From Amphimedon queenslandica (lineage: Eukaryota; Porifera; Demospongiae; Haplosclerida; Niphatidae), in assembly GCF_000090795.2 (NCBI RefSeq), contig NW_003546279.1:390731-454730 (forward strand): a DNA stretch of 64,000 nucleotides. The letters are read 5' to 3'. Below, one piece after another: positions 24,057 through 41,259 of this stretch (the first letter of the stretch is position 1; the number at the start of each line of letters is the position of its first letter). Made by a program: the position numbers and the translations under genes. The notes below the pieces were generated by a model. That model saw only the letters and a list, made by a program, of their open reading frames with translations. It did not search any database and was not told the origin of the DNA.

Positions 24057-27000
24057 TTAATGAATTACTTGATCATAAGTGAGCGAGTGGAAGTCCATGA
24101 TGAGGTGGACTATAGCCTCAGGATAGAGAACTAACCACATGAACGAGAACAGCTGCAGTGGGTGGAGTCTGTAATATTCGAATAGGGGGGCTGGGTGGGG
24201 GCTTACTTCAGTTGATTTATGACAGAATATGTAATTAAGTGAATTGGTTATTAATTCATTTTGTTCCTTAGTCAGCATTATAGTACAGTTCTCGTATTGG
24301 AGACCAGCTGGAACAGGAATGAGAGATTATAAACTGATTTTGAATTAACTTACATCTGTCCCTAGCTCCAGCTGTAATAAACTTGTCCCTTCTTTCTGAC
24401 GGAAGCTATACATGTACATGTACACACCAAATGAATAATAATAGTCATAAAAATGAGGATCAATGTGTACTTTATTATTCATTATGTCACAGAGTGTCTT
24501 CTTTCTTAATTTGATCCACTTCTTTAGAACCAACTCAGGCAACTCATTAATGTCACTGGAGAAGAGGAAAGAATGACATTTTCAATATAACATACAAGAT
24601 GATTATTGACTGCATGGAGTGATCTTTGGCAAATTTGCCTGTGGAAAGACACTGACGAATTTTATATGGCAATTTCTTCATAGAACCACCAATTGCCAAT
24701 ATTAATTCTTCGCCAATAAATCACCTTGTACAGTAATTAGTAGAGGAGACATTAACCATGGGCTATAGTCTTGGGAATTTTTCGGAATTTTGGCATTTTC
24801 TTAAAATGGCTGTAACTTGAAAAATTAAAGTCGGAATCAGCTCAAACTTTCTACACAGCATAAGTACATCAATATGTATCAGAAAATGTAATAAAAATTG
24901 GGGGTGATTTTGGAGCCATTTTTTTGGAAAAAACCATGGGCTATAGCCTTGGGTATTTTTCGGAATTTTGGCATTTTCTTAAAATGGCTGTAACTTGAAA
25001 AATTAAAGTCGGAATCAGCTCAAACTTTCTACACAGCATAAGTACATCAATATGTATCAGAAAATGTAATAAAAATTGGGGGTGATTTTGGAGCCATTTT
25101 TTGGATAAAACCATGGGGTATAGCCTTGGGTATTTTTCAGAATTTCGGCATTTTCTTAAAATGGCTGTAACTTGAAAAATTTAAGTCGGAATCAACTCAA
25201 ACTTTCTACACAGCATAAGGACATCAATATGTATCAGAAAATGTAATAAAAATTGGGGGTGATTTCGGAGCCATTTGTTTGGAAAAACCATGGGCTATAG
25301 CCTTGGGTATTTTTCAAAAATTTGGCATTTTTTAAAAATGGCCGTAACTTGAAAAATTAAAGTCGGAATCAGCTCAAACTTTCTATACAGCATAAAGACA
25401 TCAATATGTATCAGAAAATGTAATAAAAATTGGGGGTGATTTCGGAGCCATTTTTTGGAAAAAACCATGGACTATAGCCTTGGGTATTTTTCAAAATTTT
25501 GGCATTTTCTAAAAATGGCCGTAACTTGAAAAACTAAAGTCGGAATCAGCTCAAACTTTCTACACAGCATAAGGACATCAATATGTATCAGAAAATGTAA
25601 TAAAAATTGGGGGTGATTTCGGAGCCATTTTTTGGAAAAAACCATCGACTATTATAGCCTTGGGTATTTTTTGAAATTTTGGCATTTTCTAAAAATGACT
25701 GTAACTTGAAAAACTAAAGTCGGAATCAGCTCAAACTTTCTACACAGCATAAGGACATCAATATGTATCAAAAAATGTAATAAAAATTGGGGGTGATTTC
25801 GGAGCCATTTTTTGGAAAAAACCATCGACTATAGCCTTGGGTATTTTTTGAAATTTTGGCATTTTAAAAAATGGCCGTAACTTGAAAAATTTAAGTCAGA
25901 ATCAGCTCAAACTTTCTATACAGCATAAAGACATCAATATGTATCAGAAAATGTAATAAAAATCTTGCTGTGAGTCCAAAGGTTACTTGTATCCATTAAA
26001 AAGTTTCTTGTAACATTGTCTCCTTTTAAAACTTGATCTGTGACTCTGTCTCCATGACTCTATCATTGATAACTTCTCCTCCTCCTCCTCTTCAAGATCA
26101 GCTTCAGTTTCATCTTCACTTGATATCACAAACACTTCTAAATTAATCAATAAAAAACAACAACTGGTTTGTATACATGTACCTGGGTCTTCTCTTATTC
26201 TTGCTCTAATTCTATTCATTTCTTCAGTCATTTCAATAACTGGTTCAGCCTGTTTCTTCAACTGGTCCAACCTGTTAGCTGTTTCCATTAAGCTATCAAC
26301 AACACTCACTCCACCACCTGTTCTCTTATCACTACTCTTCTTCTCTATACCCATCACAACCAAATCCTCTTTGCTTTCTTCGTCCATCCTTTGTCTCTTT
26401 TTATTTTTTGGTTCCAGTTCTCTTAGTTCCAGTTCTTTTGGTTCCATTTCTTTTGGTTCCATTTCTTTTGGTTCCATTTCTTTTGGTTCCAGTTCTTTTG
26501 TTTCCAATGTTCTTCCTTTTGCTTTGTTTCTTTTAGGTCTTTTTGATGGTTTTATTTCATTGGTTGGTATTTTCTCTCTACTGCTCAGCCAACCTTCATT
26601 ACAAAGGATGTCGTTAGGAATCTCTTTCCTTTTTGAAGCTAGTCCTTCGGTTGTCTTCTCCTTTCTTTGGTCAGTATTGTTGTTGTCATGGCTACCACAA
26701 GCAGGAGGTGATTCTATAACGATTGGTTCAGTTCTTGTTGTAAGGTCTCCTTGTCCTTCTATTGGTGAGCTAGTGAAGGTTAATCTGCTTTGTGATAGAT
26801 CATTAGTGCCATGCCTACCTCCAGCAAAACGACCACTAGTACTAGGATTTAATATTAAATTTATTATTATCATTTCAAAAAATAGAAACAGCATAATTAA
26901 CTGATAGTTATTTAATATTAAATTTAGCTGCACCTCTGTGGTTTCTTCTTAGTTTTATTATCTTTGAGTGGATAGGATGGAGCAGCTGCAGTTAGGAAAT

Positions 27001-27832
27001 CAGTTAAAGACGTACCAGAAGATTTTGAACTATCAAATAATGAAACAACATCATCAGTACACTTGCTGGAGGGATCCAAGGTTTGCCGTATCTGATCAAT
27101 AAAGAATAAAAACCACACCCACTCCATTAATTAACTCACTTGAATAACTCCTCTCTCATCCGGTAACTCATATGGATCAAGATAGACACAGAGGAGGTGT
27201 GGACATACCTTATATGGAGCATATATCTCACCTAACAATTAATAATACTAATCAAGAAACAGTTGGATATTACCAGCTGATGTGTTGCGTCCTTTTAAAA
27301 ATGAATGGACTTTCCTTCCCTCAACATTAACAAATCCAAAGGATGAGAGACAGTATCCTCCAGTCATTATCTAATGAAGGAGGAGACTCAAAAAGAGGTT
27401 ACTGTACTAACCTTTCCAGTATATGGTACTAGTATGTGTCCGCCAGTTTCAGCTGAAGGTTTCTTGTGATACAATACCCTGAGCTTACCAGCTAATATTA
27501 TTAATTGACACCCACACACTTAACGAGAACTTACAACGAGATAACACAGACACTTCTTTATCTTTTGACGTGTTCAGTTTCTTTATAAAAGTACACGACT
27601 GTGTCAGAATATCCTAATAATTATAATATAAATAAAACTACCCCTGGGGGCCCACCTGGAGGATAATATCAGTAAACCAAGAGTAGTCCGCACCCCCCAC
27701 CAAATGTATCTTGACTGAAAGTGCCTCACCCTTATCAATCTAATATTAAAACAATAAAAGACCGTTGGACCCATTGGAGGGGCTCACTCTGACAAATTTC
27801 AGCAAAGATGGCAAAGAACCTGGACTAGCCAT
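24057..27832 (-). CDS. Unrecognised, probably nuclear protein with charged repeat region
   Basis: I do not recognise the family. The start at 27832 gives MASPGSLPSLLKFVR. Small exons follow to about 27140 with phrases such as KIHLVGGADYSWFTDIILQ, GYCLSFGFVNVEGRKVHSFL, and YAPYKVCPHLLCVYLDPYEL, suggesting a folded N-terminal domain. The central exon (26200-26870) is low-complexity and basic/acidic, with KPSKRPKRNKAKGR (NLS-like) and five or so repeats of (E)(L/M)EPKE at about 26410-26500, then an acidic run DLEEEEEEK. After a 1.4-kb intron filled by a tandem repeat, three exons (24542-24057) end in LFSFMWLVLYPEAIVHLIMD. Phases agree when the donor after NGY (near 25990) is joined to DINELPELVLKKW (near 24556), so I treat it as one gene. 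The last two acceptors are the least certain. It shares a 41-bp promoter with MZT1. Confidence 0.6.
24755..25963. repeat. Tandem array of a 177-bp repeat, seven copies
   Basis: The marker 'accat(g/c)g' occurs at 24755, 24933, 25110, 25287, 25464, 25641 and 25821, giving periods 178, 177, 177, 177, 177 and 180. Copies are about 90 percent alike or better by eye. Each holds 'ggaatcagctcaaacttt' and 'atgtatcagaaaatgtaat', which also occur in the array at 45790-46650. It lies wholly in one intron of the preceding gene. Confidence 0.95.
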
Positions 27833-27873
27833 GCTTAACCACGTGGTTTTAACGCATGCGCAAAAAAATAAAA
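27833..27873. promoter_or_regulatory. 41-bp bidirectional promoter with E-box and NRF1-like site
   Basis: Separates the start codons of the minus-strand gene (27832) and MZT1 (27874). It contains CACGTG at 27840-27845 and GCATGCGC at about 27854-27861, the core of an NRF1 site. 5' UTRs must be very short or start sites must overlap the opposite gene. Confidence 0.6.
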
Positions 27874-28187
27874 ATGGCTTCCTCTTCAGAAGGTGGGAGG
27901 TTGAATGAAGTGAAAGATGCTCTAAAAGGTGAATAGGTTATTAGTACAGTAGATTCATGTACTCTTCTAGTGGTGAAAGATATATCTGATCTCCTTAATA
28001 CTGGACTGGATGATGATACACTAAAGGTCTGTGTCCAGCTGTTGGAGGCCGGAGTGAATCCCGAAGCATTGGCATCAGTGGTACTGGAACTGAGGAGAGC
28101 TATTGGAGCTCAAGTACATCACGTGATCCACTCATACTACTTTTCATTCATTTACTGTAGGAAGCATCTACTGTCATTGAAACTTAA
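27874..28187 (+). CDS. MZT1: Mitotic-spindle organizing protein 1 (MOZART1)
   Basis: Small subunit of the gamma-tubulin ring complex that helps recruit it to microtubule-organising centres. Three exons: 27874-27928 ([18 protein letters not shown]), about 27972-28110 and 28161-28187. The second carries the conserved helix block [40 protein letters not shown] and LRRAIG. The third reads EASTVIET and stops at 28185-28187. The total, about 73 residues, matches the family's usual 70-85. Readthrough of the donor after GAQ or a different reading of the last exon would extend the frame, but EASTVIET fits the expected short helix end. Confidence 0.9.
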
Positions 28188-28277
28188 ACAGCAGATTAAT
28201 AATTATTAGTTTTAACGAAACGTTTTAATGAAAAGTATCATTATCATTAATTCATTATTATTTAGAGTCCATTATGT

Positions 28278-29359
28278 TCAGTGTCTCCAAGTCACTTCTA
28301 CTTCATCAGTTCTGTACCTCTGAGTGCACCAAGACCCACTGATTCCCACACAATCACTGGTACCCCAACCTCCTGATTTATTGAGTGAAGAGTACATCTC
28401 AGCTCCAGCTTGAGCTATCATTGCTCCATTGTCAATGCAGTATCTCTCATCAATGGCATAGACCCTCCCTCCTCTCTCACTCACCATCTCCCCCATCATC
28501 TCCTGCAGTCGCTCGTTGCAACCCACTCCTCCTACAATGAGTACCTCATCAGACCCACAGTGAGCCATTGCCCTCTCTGTGGTCTCAACCAACATTGCAA
28601 ACACAGTCTCCTGCAAAGAGTAACACAGGTCAGCCTGGCTACACTCTCCTTTCTCTAATTTCTGTTTAGCCACCGACTCAATATAAGACAATAGACCAGA
28701 GAATGACACGTCCATTCCTTTGACAGTGTAAGGTAGTTCAATGTACTTCTCTCCTTTCTTTGCCAGCTGCTCAATGTTATAGCCAGGGCTTGGGTCATTC
28801 GATAGTTTAAGAACTCGTGCAAATCGATCAAGACAGTTTCCAACAGCAATGTCAATGGTTTCTCCAAAGATCCTATACCTTTTACGTGAATAAGCAATGA
28901 CTTGAGTATTACCACCACTGACATATAGGACTGTTGGATTAACAGCTCCAGTTATCAATCGCCCCATTTCAATATGGCCGATACAATGATTCACACCAAG
29001 AAGAGGCTTACACCATAACTGGGACACTGTCCTTGCTACCACGGCAACAGTAACGAGGGGAGCTCCCATTCCTGGTCCTTTGGTATAGCATACACAATCA
29101 ATTTGAGCTGGACTTATACCAGCATCCTAAAATAGAACAAGAGTCTAATGGTCACAGTGTGTGAGTGTCCTACCTTCAGTGCTTGCTTCAGCACTGGTAG
29201 TATGTGGTCCCTGTGGTGCTTGGCAGTGTCCTTTGGTTGGAATCCTTGACCAGGAGGCGTTATATAAGTGTGTCTAACATTAGAGAGAACTACTCCATCT
29301 CTTATGATACCTATTCCTAACTTATTGGCACTGCCCTCAAATCCAATGACTGTAGCCAT
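28278..29359 (-). CDS. OSGEP: tRNA N6-threonylcarbamoyladenosine synthase subunit OSGEP (Kae1)
   Basis: Catalytic subunit of the KEOPS complex, transferring threonylcarbamoyl to A37 of ANN-decoding tRNAs. Two exons: 29359 to about 29174 ([30 protein letters not shown], ending KQALK) and about 29127 to 28278. The second begins [20 protein letters not shown] and carries the metal-binding HxxxH of [11 protein letters not shown] (about 28975-28995), [26 protein letters not shown], the nucleotide-loop [17 protein letters not shown] and [13 protein letters not shown]. It has about 330 residues and no mitochondrial leader, so it is the cytosolic/nuclear Kae1 form rather than OSGEPL1. Its 3' end lies 90 bp from the MZT1 stop (convergent). 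Stop 28278-28280. Confidence 0.95.
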
Positions 29360-29463
29360 TTTAAAGTGGGCAGGGCTAAAATCTCACACGAGGCTGCACG
29401 TGTTTAAAGTTTGCGGATGTAATACAGATAGTATCCTGAATAAAATGGCGGTTCCTCAGTAGG
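29360..29463. promoter_or_regulatory. Bidirectional promoter between OSGEP and TOPBP1
   Basis: 104 bp between divergent start codons. Holds CACGTG at 29397-29402 and AAAATGGCGG at about 29441-29450 (YY1-like). Confidence 0.5.
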
Positions 29464-35533
<6,070 letters not shown>

Positions 35534-35873
35534 TTAATGAGATTTTTAAACTGTCATACATTATACGTGTCCATCATTATAACTGGCTTATTACTACTTG
35601 GGAGACATTTTTGAATAAAGAATGAACTCTATCTTAGAGTATTTATTGTAAGAAATTCTTTGATAGGTGACAATTACTGAATTTAATCACCTAAGATTAT
35701 TATATCAATTTGATTGGAATCAGCCCATAATTTCTAATCAGCATATTAAATCAGTTCGGAGTTTGTCCACGTGATCATTTAATTTATTAATAATTTTGTT
35801 AATAATTAATCAGAAAATCTTAACAGAGAATGTATACAATTGGTTGTCATAGTAACTAGCAAGCCCCGCCCTC

Positions 35874-36411
35874 TCATCCGATGAAGTTAATTACCACAAG
35901 ATGGAGGACAGCGTGTGCAAATACAAAATCTCCAAAAGCTCTTTCCGGAGTGATGCTGTTGAACTCTGCCCTGTTCTGTGGGTTGGTTTGTATACGAAGA
36001 CAAACTACAAATAGATAAACAATTAATTAATAGACTGGTCCGACCCACTATTGGTCAGCAAAGTTTATTGGGAAAAATTTGACATTATTTTGCTACAAGC
36101 AAGATGAACCATTTAATGAATACAGAAGCATGTGAACAAAGCAGGAGACACTGAATAAATTAATCCCAATATCAATTAGTGGCTCATCATGTACCTCCTA
36201 ATATGAATGAAGCTACAGTTGATATGAATCCAGACAGGAAAGAATTGAAAGGGAATGTACCAACCAAACAGCAGTAGATGAACTGTATGACTCCAGTCAC
36301 TAATATGTAGGACAAATAAGCATCTATGAGCTTTAGCTTCCTCGGGGTATCATCAGAATAGCTCCTGAACAGGTCACCTAAAACACTAAAGAAACCACCT
36401 TCAGCAGCCAT
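35874..36411 (-). CDS. DAD1: Oligosaccharyltransferase subunit DAD1/OST2
   Basis: Small ER-membrane subunit of the oligosaccharyltransferase complex for N-glycosylation. Two exons. Exon 1 (36411 to about 36196) encodes [20 protein letters not shown], then [40 protein letters not shown] and TVASFILG (hydrophobic helices). Exon 2 (about 36001-35874) encodes [39 protein letters not shown] and NFIG, with stop at 35874-35876. The total, about 114 residues, is the family's usual length, and the PERAFGDF...LHLVV end is characteristic. I chose the ATG at 36411; in-frame codons further upstream lack an ATG. Divergent from CSPP1, 98 bp between starts. Confidence 0.95.
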
Positions 36412-36509
36412 ACTGTAACAATGGGGCCTAATAAAACAGAGATATACGGAGTTATACTGATCCCGCCTTTTACAGACCACGCCCACGGTTCATATGGCAA
36501 CAGTACAAG
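36412..36509. promoter_or_regulatory. Bidirectional promoter between DAD1 and CSPP1
   Basis: 98 bp between divergent start codons. An upstream ATG at 36494 opens a frame of seven codons ending in the CSPP1 start region (ATGGttGA overlap), so CSPP1 may carry a short overlapping uORF. Confidence 0.45.
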
Positions 36510-39381
36510 ATGGTTGACACAGAAGAGGTGCTTCAGTCTCACAGAAACAAACTAAAGGAAGACAAGGAGCGTTTAATGAGGTACCCCCTACATCCTAATA
36601 GTTCAATAATTACCAGCTGATCCTTTTAGACCTTACAGGGTAGGTATACTGCCTACTGATGAAGGAAGAGCTTCTGCTAATGAAGAAAGAAGGAAACTGA
36701 GGAGAGACGAGTACTTGAAGTACATACAGAAAGAGAACCAGAGGTCACAGTCAGTGGCAGAGCTACGTAAAGAGCTAGCAGATGAGCGTAAGAAAGAACT
36801 ACATTCTTACAGGGACAAGAGCTGGGCTGATGAAGAGAGAGAACTGATGAAATGGTTGAGAGACAAAGGAAATGTTAAGAGTGAACCAGACCCTCGGTCT
36901 TTATCTGCTCCTGTACCTGGTGGGTGGAGTTTAGGAGCGAAAGAAGAGACAGCAGAAGAGAGAAGAGAGAGGCAGGCTAAGTATCGATTGGAACTAATGG
37001 AGCAAATAAAACAGCAACAAGAAATGAAGAATGGACCCCGCGACCCTCTAAAGAAAAGGAACAATAATATCCCACCACACTCGCCTGAAACAAGGGACTC
37101 AAGAAGAACAAGAGACAGAGAACACTCTTACAGAGAACCCTCTAATAGGGAATCCTCTTACAGAGAACCCTCTAATAGGGAACCCTCTTACAGAGAACTC
37201 TCAGGGAGGGACAGGTCTCATAAAGAACTCCGTCATAGAGAAGTCTCACCTCCCATGGATGAGTACCGGTTCAGGCCAGGAGATAGACATGAGTACAGGT
37301 CTCGTTATTCACCTCCAGACTCCGCCTACTACAGACACCGGAACTATCCTCCATCTTATCCCAGCCACGCCCATTATCCAAGCCCCGCCCCCTACTACTA
37401 CCCTCCTTATCCACACTATCCTCCAATGGCAGGAGGACCTTATAACCACCCACCACCTCTCCCTCCTCCTTTTGGGTACCCACCACCTCATGATCTGCAG
37501 TATGTACCTTCGGCCCCTCGTACCTCCAGGAGGAGATCACCTGATGCTAGGCACTCCCCTTCACCTCCTCCTGAGGTCAGGGAAGATAAGAAAGACTCAC
37601 GGATCAGGGAGAGTGCCAAGGAGCCATTTAAGACCATCTTAAAGAAGAAAGAAAAGGAGAAAAGAGACAGAGAGAACTTCATAAAGAGAATGGAGGATGA
37701 TACTTATGACCCATGGGGCCGACCAGGGGGAGGGGCTCCGTTAACTGACGCCTCTGGCAACCTAGTGACTGAGAGAGGACTCATGAGGAAATCCTTTGAT
37801 GAGTTGAGCCCAAGACTCAGCGATGAGGAAAAGAAGAGACTGCAGCAGGAGAAACAAAAGGAGGAACTGATGAAACAAATTAATGAAAAAGAAGAACAAA
37901 AAATGAAAGAAAAGCTAGCGAAACAGCTTGAGGATGAGAAGGAGGAGAACAGAATAAAACAAGAAATGAAGTACCTTCACCTTCAAACTGAGAGAGAGAG
38001 AGAGAGGGAGAAGGAAAGAGTGGAAATGAAAGTTACTGACTCAAGCAAAGTGGAGGAGCAAGATCAGTTTAAAGATGAAGGACTATCCAAACAAGAAATA
38101 GTGGAGAAGAAATATCGAGAAGATCTTGAGAGAAAGAAAATGAAAAAACAATTAGAGCAAGAAAGACTTGATAGACTTGCTGATAAAATGGCTTCCAGTC
38201 ACGTTGATGATAATAACTATCAGCAATACACCCCTCCCACTGCCCCACCCCCAAGATCCCCACCAATCCCAACACTGAGAAATAAACCAAACACCATCCA
38301 ACAGGAACAACCTCCCATCGAAGAATCACGCCCCATTCCCACTCCTTTGATAGATAACCCTGCTCCTTCTCAAGCCCCACCCATTTACCACACCCAGTGT
38401 GAGCCTCAAGCTCCGCCCATTTACCATACTCAATGTGAACCAATAGTGTCACCATCACCTGATGTAGTGAGGCTGCCAGTGGAGGGAGAAGGGGCGGGGC
38501 TTAATAATGGAATGAAACAGACACTGTCGCTACTTAAGAATCAGTTAATTAGAAACCTGGCGCAGTCTGAACATGAAAGAATCAATAACCGTCAAAATAG
38601 AAATAACAATCCACCTTCTTTGTTCCATTCTGATGTACGTCCTACTTATGATTCTCATTCTGTACCACAACCTCATTCCCATTCCACTCATTCTCATTCC
38701 CATCGTGTGCCTCAACCTCATTCCCATTCCATGCAACCTCATGCTCATTTCACTCATTCTCATTTGCGTCAACCTCATTCCTGTTCCACTCATTCTCATA
38801 ATCCGGTTCCAATGATGAAACCTGTGATACCAAGAGGTCCAGCACCACCTGATGCTGTTAATACTTTCAATCGTATCAAATACGGGGGCCCCCCTACTGA
38901 TTCCAGACTCTCTTTCTGGAGGCAGTATCCGGAGCCTCCTTCAACCACTGATGATCTGGAGCTGCAGCAGGAGGCCTTGTTGCATCACCAAAGGAAGGAA
39001 AGAGAGAGTAAGTTAATAGTGTCACTACTCCTCACTTGATCTGTTAATTAATGTTAATTATTGATAGGAATCAGTCCTCATTATGATACTCAAGCTCCTC
39101 CTCCTCCTCGTGGCCCCTCCCGTCAATCTCAAGTTACAATTAATACAATAGATATTGAGGGACTGGCCGCCAGGAATGAAGAGAGAAAGAGGAAATTGGA
39201 AGCCATATTGCAAGGACGTCAGAACCAACAGCAACAAGACAGGTCTGCTTTGGATGGTTTTATGAAAACTTTTAATGAAAGAGAACCAGATCATGTGACC
39301 ACTGGGGGCGTGGCTTCAAGGGACCCTTCAAGTGTTAGTCTTGAGTGTGACACTGTATTTCAGACTTTACCTTCAAACTAA
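36510..39381 (+). CDS. CSPP1: Centrosome and spindle pole-associated protein 1 (CSPP1-like)
   Basis: Coiled-coil ciliary/centrosomal microtubule-lumen protein. Three exons: 36510-36579 (MVDTEEVLQSHRNKLKEDKE), about 36630-39008, and 39068-39381. Signatures shared with vertebrate CSPP1: KYRLELMEQIKQQQEMK (36978-37030), YDPWGRPGGGAPLTDASGNL (37705-37764; human [20 protein letters not shown]), LELQQEALLHHQRKERE (near 38960) and GLAARNEERKRKLEAIL (39163-39213). Between them lie an Arg/Glu-rich repeat zone (37120-37250), a Tyr/Pro-rich stretch (37330-37480), a long Lys/Glu coiled coil (37660-38200), Pro-rich segments and a His-rich repeat (38640-38805). At about 900 residues it is shorter than human CSPP1 and lacks most of its N-terminal third. 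Stop 39379-39381. Confidence 0.85.
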
Positions 39382-39520
39382 CTCAATAACTAATTAACTA
39401 ACTGATTGATTAACTAACTGTACAAGCAACTGCTAATAGAGTCAGGTAATAATGTACTTTAAAACTAGCTATAAAAGTAACAGTAAGTCTTCACTACTAT
39501 TCAAAATTTAAGAGTCTTCT

Positions 39521-41038
39521 TCAAGACATTTTAACTATTTGTAGAGCAAGTCTCAATCCTTCTTCAGCAGCAAAGGTCTTGTCAATCCAGCTCCTTGGAA
39601 TAGAGTCAATGCCATACTTAGCTCCAAGACAGAATCCAACTGTATGTAACCTTGAACATATGTCACCTCCTGATCTAATTACCTGTAATTATTAAAATTA
39701 TATTATTACTTAAATACAATCAATAATTATTATTCCTACCTCCCTCACAGTTTCAGTATATCCTTTATCATTAAGTACAGCTCTCAGAGAGGCTTGAAAT
39801 GATCCAGGGATAGCTACACACAGAGCAATAGTCTCATACTGCACTAGTCACTAGTAATATACTTACAGCATCCTTTGCCAAAATTCTTGGTAGCATCCTT
39901 AATGCTAGTGGACTGACTGCCATGTGCTTCATTAAGAATTGACAATATGAACTTATTCTCAGCTGGAGATGCACTATACAGTAACATGAATCAATATGGC
40001 TACTGCTAGTATGACTTACTTTAACATATCAATAAGTTTCTTGACATTATCTTCTCCCTCTTTCTCTCCATTAGTAATATACAGTTCAGCTAGTTTATAT
40101 GCAGCGTCCATGATACCCAGTGATACTTCACTGCTTTGCATTAATGTTGTGAAGTCACGTATGACAGAATCACCAGTTGGTTTACCTTAATTCATAATTT
40201 TGAAACATCTACATTTAAACTAGGACCTGCGTACCTGCATACACTAACAGTAGGGGATATCCTCTTGGGAATATGTCAGGATCATTTAGTTTATCATCTG
40301 TTACATCTCTTGCTGTCTTGCCCTCTTTCTGCAGCTCAACGAATCGTACCATGGTACCATTTGACCACGGTCCCTCTATTGGTCGCTTGGTCTCAGGATT
40401 TGACTTTAGTTTAGCAAATTTATCATACTCCGATCCTTCACCAAATGCCTTTATGAAATCAGCAGTGTAGCTCTCAATATTCAATCCTGTGTGTAACAAT
40501 AATAGTAGTATAGGGACCACTTAAAAGTAACCACAATATACATATCTTGAGTACTCCATTATTAACAATAATCAATTTCAAGTCAACTAGCAGCAATGAT
40601 ATGATGCTACTGGTGAGAATTAGTTGAAGGTGATAATTACACTTAATTTAAGTGACAATAAGTTTTACAAATAATAATAATAATACAATATATACCTTTT
40701 GAATGTGCTAATGACCTCACTGTGACCATCATCTGGTCTCCAAAGTTGCTCTGTGCTCCTGTAGGTAACTTGTAGAATCCATTTTTAGAAGGACTGATAA
40801 ACTCAGGCTTATCTGGATCAGCAGATATGGCAGAAGACATAGTATCATCATTATAGATCCACTGAAGCGGCTGACCTGTACAACAACGTTACAACGATAA
40901 ATGAAAAGAGACTGAAGGCGGGTAGGGTTAGGGTAAGTACTGACCAGCTGCATCAGCTACTAGTGCTCCAAGGAAACCAGCCACAGCCCTTCCTTTAACA
41001 GCCGAGAGACCCTTCACTTCTGCTAGCAACCCTTCCAT
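39521..41038 (-). CDS. J1-crystallin / ADP-ribosylglycohydrolase-family protein, copy 1
   Basis: Member of the ADP-ribosylglycohydrolase superfamily branch that includes cnidarian J1-crystallins and SelJ. The start at 41038 gives MEGLLAEVKGLSAVKGRAVA then GFLGALVADAAGQPLQWIYN, the family's GxxVxDAxxxPxHW-type N-terminal block. Further exons: PEFISPSKNGFYKLPTGAQS (about 40790), NFGDQMMVTVRSLAHSKG, SYTADFIKAFGEGSEYDKF (about 40450), RPIEGPWSNGTMVRFVELQ, VIRDFTTLMQSSEVSLGIMD and DAAYKLAELYITNGEKEGED. The 3' exon ends SWIDKTFAAEEGLRLALQIV followed by KMS, stop 39521-39523. Whether it retains enzymatic activity is unclear. Parts of its sequence are virtually identical to copy 2. Confidence 0.75.
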
Positions 41039-41259
41039 GTTTCCAGTCCAGGAAAGAGGAGGAACTTCCTTTTACTGTTGCTATTATAAGAGGAAGTATA
41101 ACTTTAACTATAAAAATCAGTAATGAATTCATATCAGTGATCATAATAATCATTGTAATGATACTGATTGCTCAGTTTTAACATTACAATTCACTCTACC
41201 ACTGATATAAAGATACCACTGATATAAACACAGCATGTATTGTCATTAAAAAGTTTTGT

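Noticed and set aside
24600-24752. Possible palindromic repeat with 'ggcaaatttgcc'
   Set aside because: A 12-bp palindrome in AT-rich DNA; too little sequence to define a separate element, though it may be a remnant of one.
26371-26904. Plus-strand 177-codon ORF rich in Ser/Phe
   Set aside because: Antisense of the charged repeat exon of the unknown minus-strand gene; the open frame is a by-product of the repeat.
36440-36486. N-terminal extension of DAD1
   Set aside because: Needs a non-ATG start; the ATG at 36411 gives the usual DAD1 length.
37259-37642. Second plus-strand frame in CSPP1
   Set aside because: Shadow of the Tyr/Pro-rich coding repeat; CSPP1 frame signatures continue on both sides.
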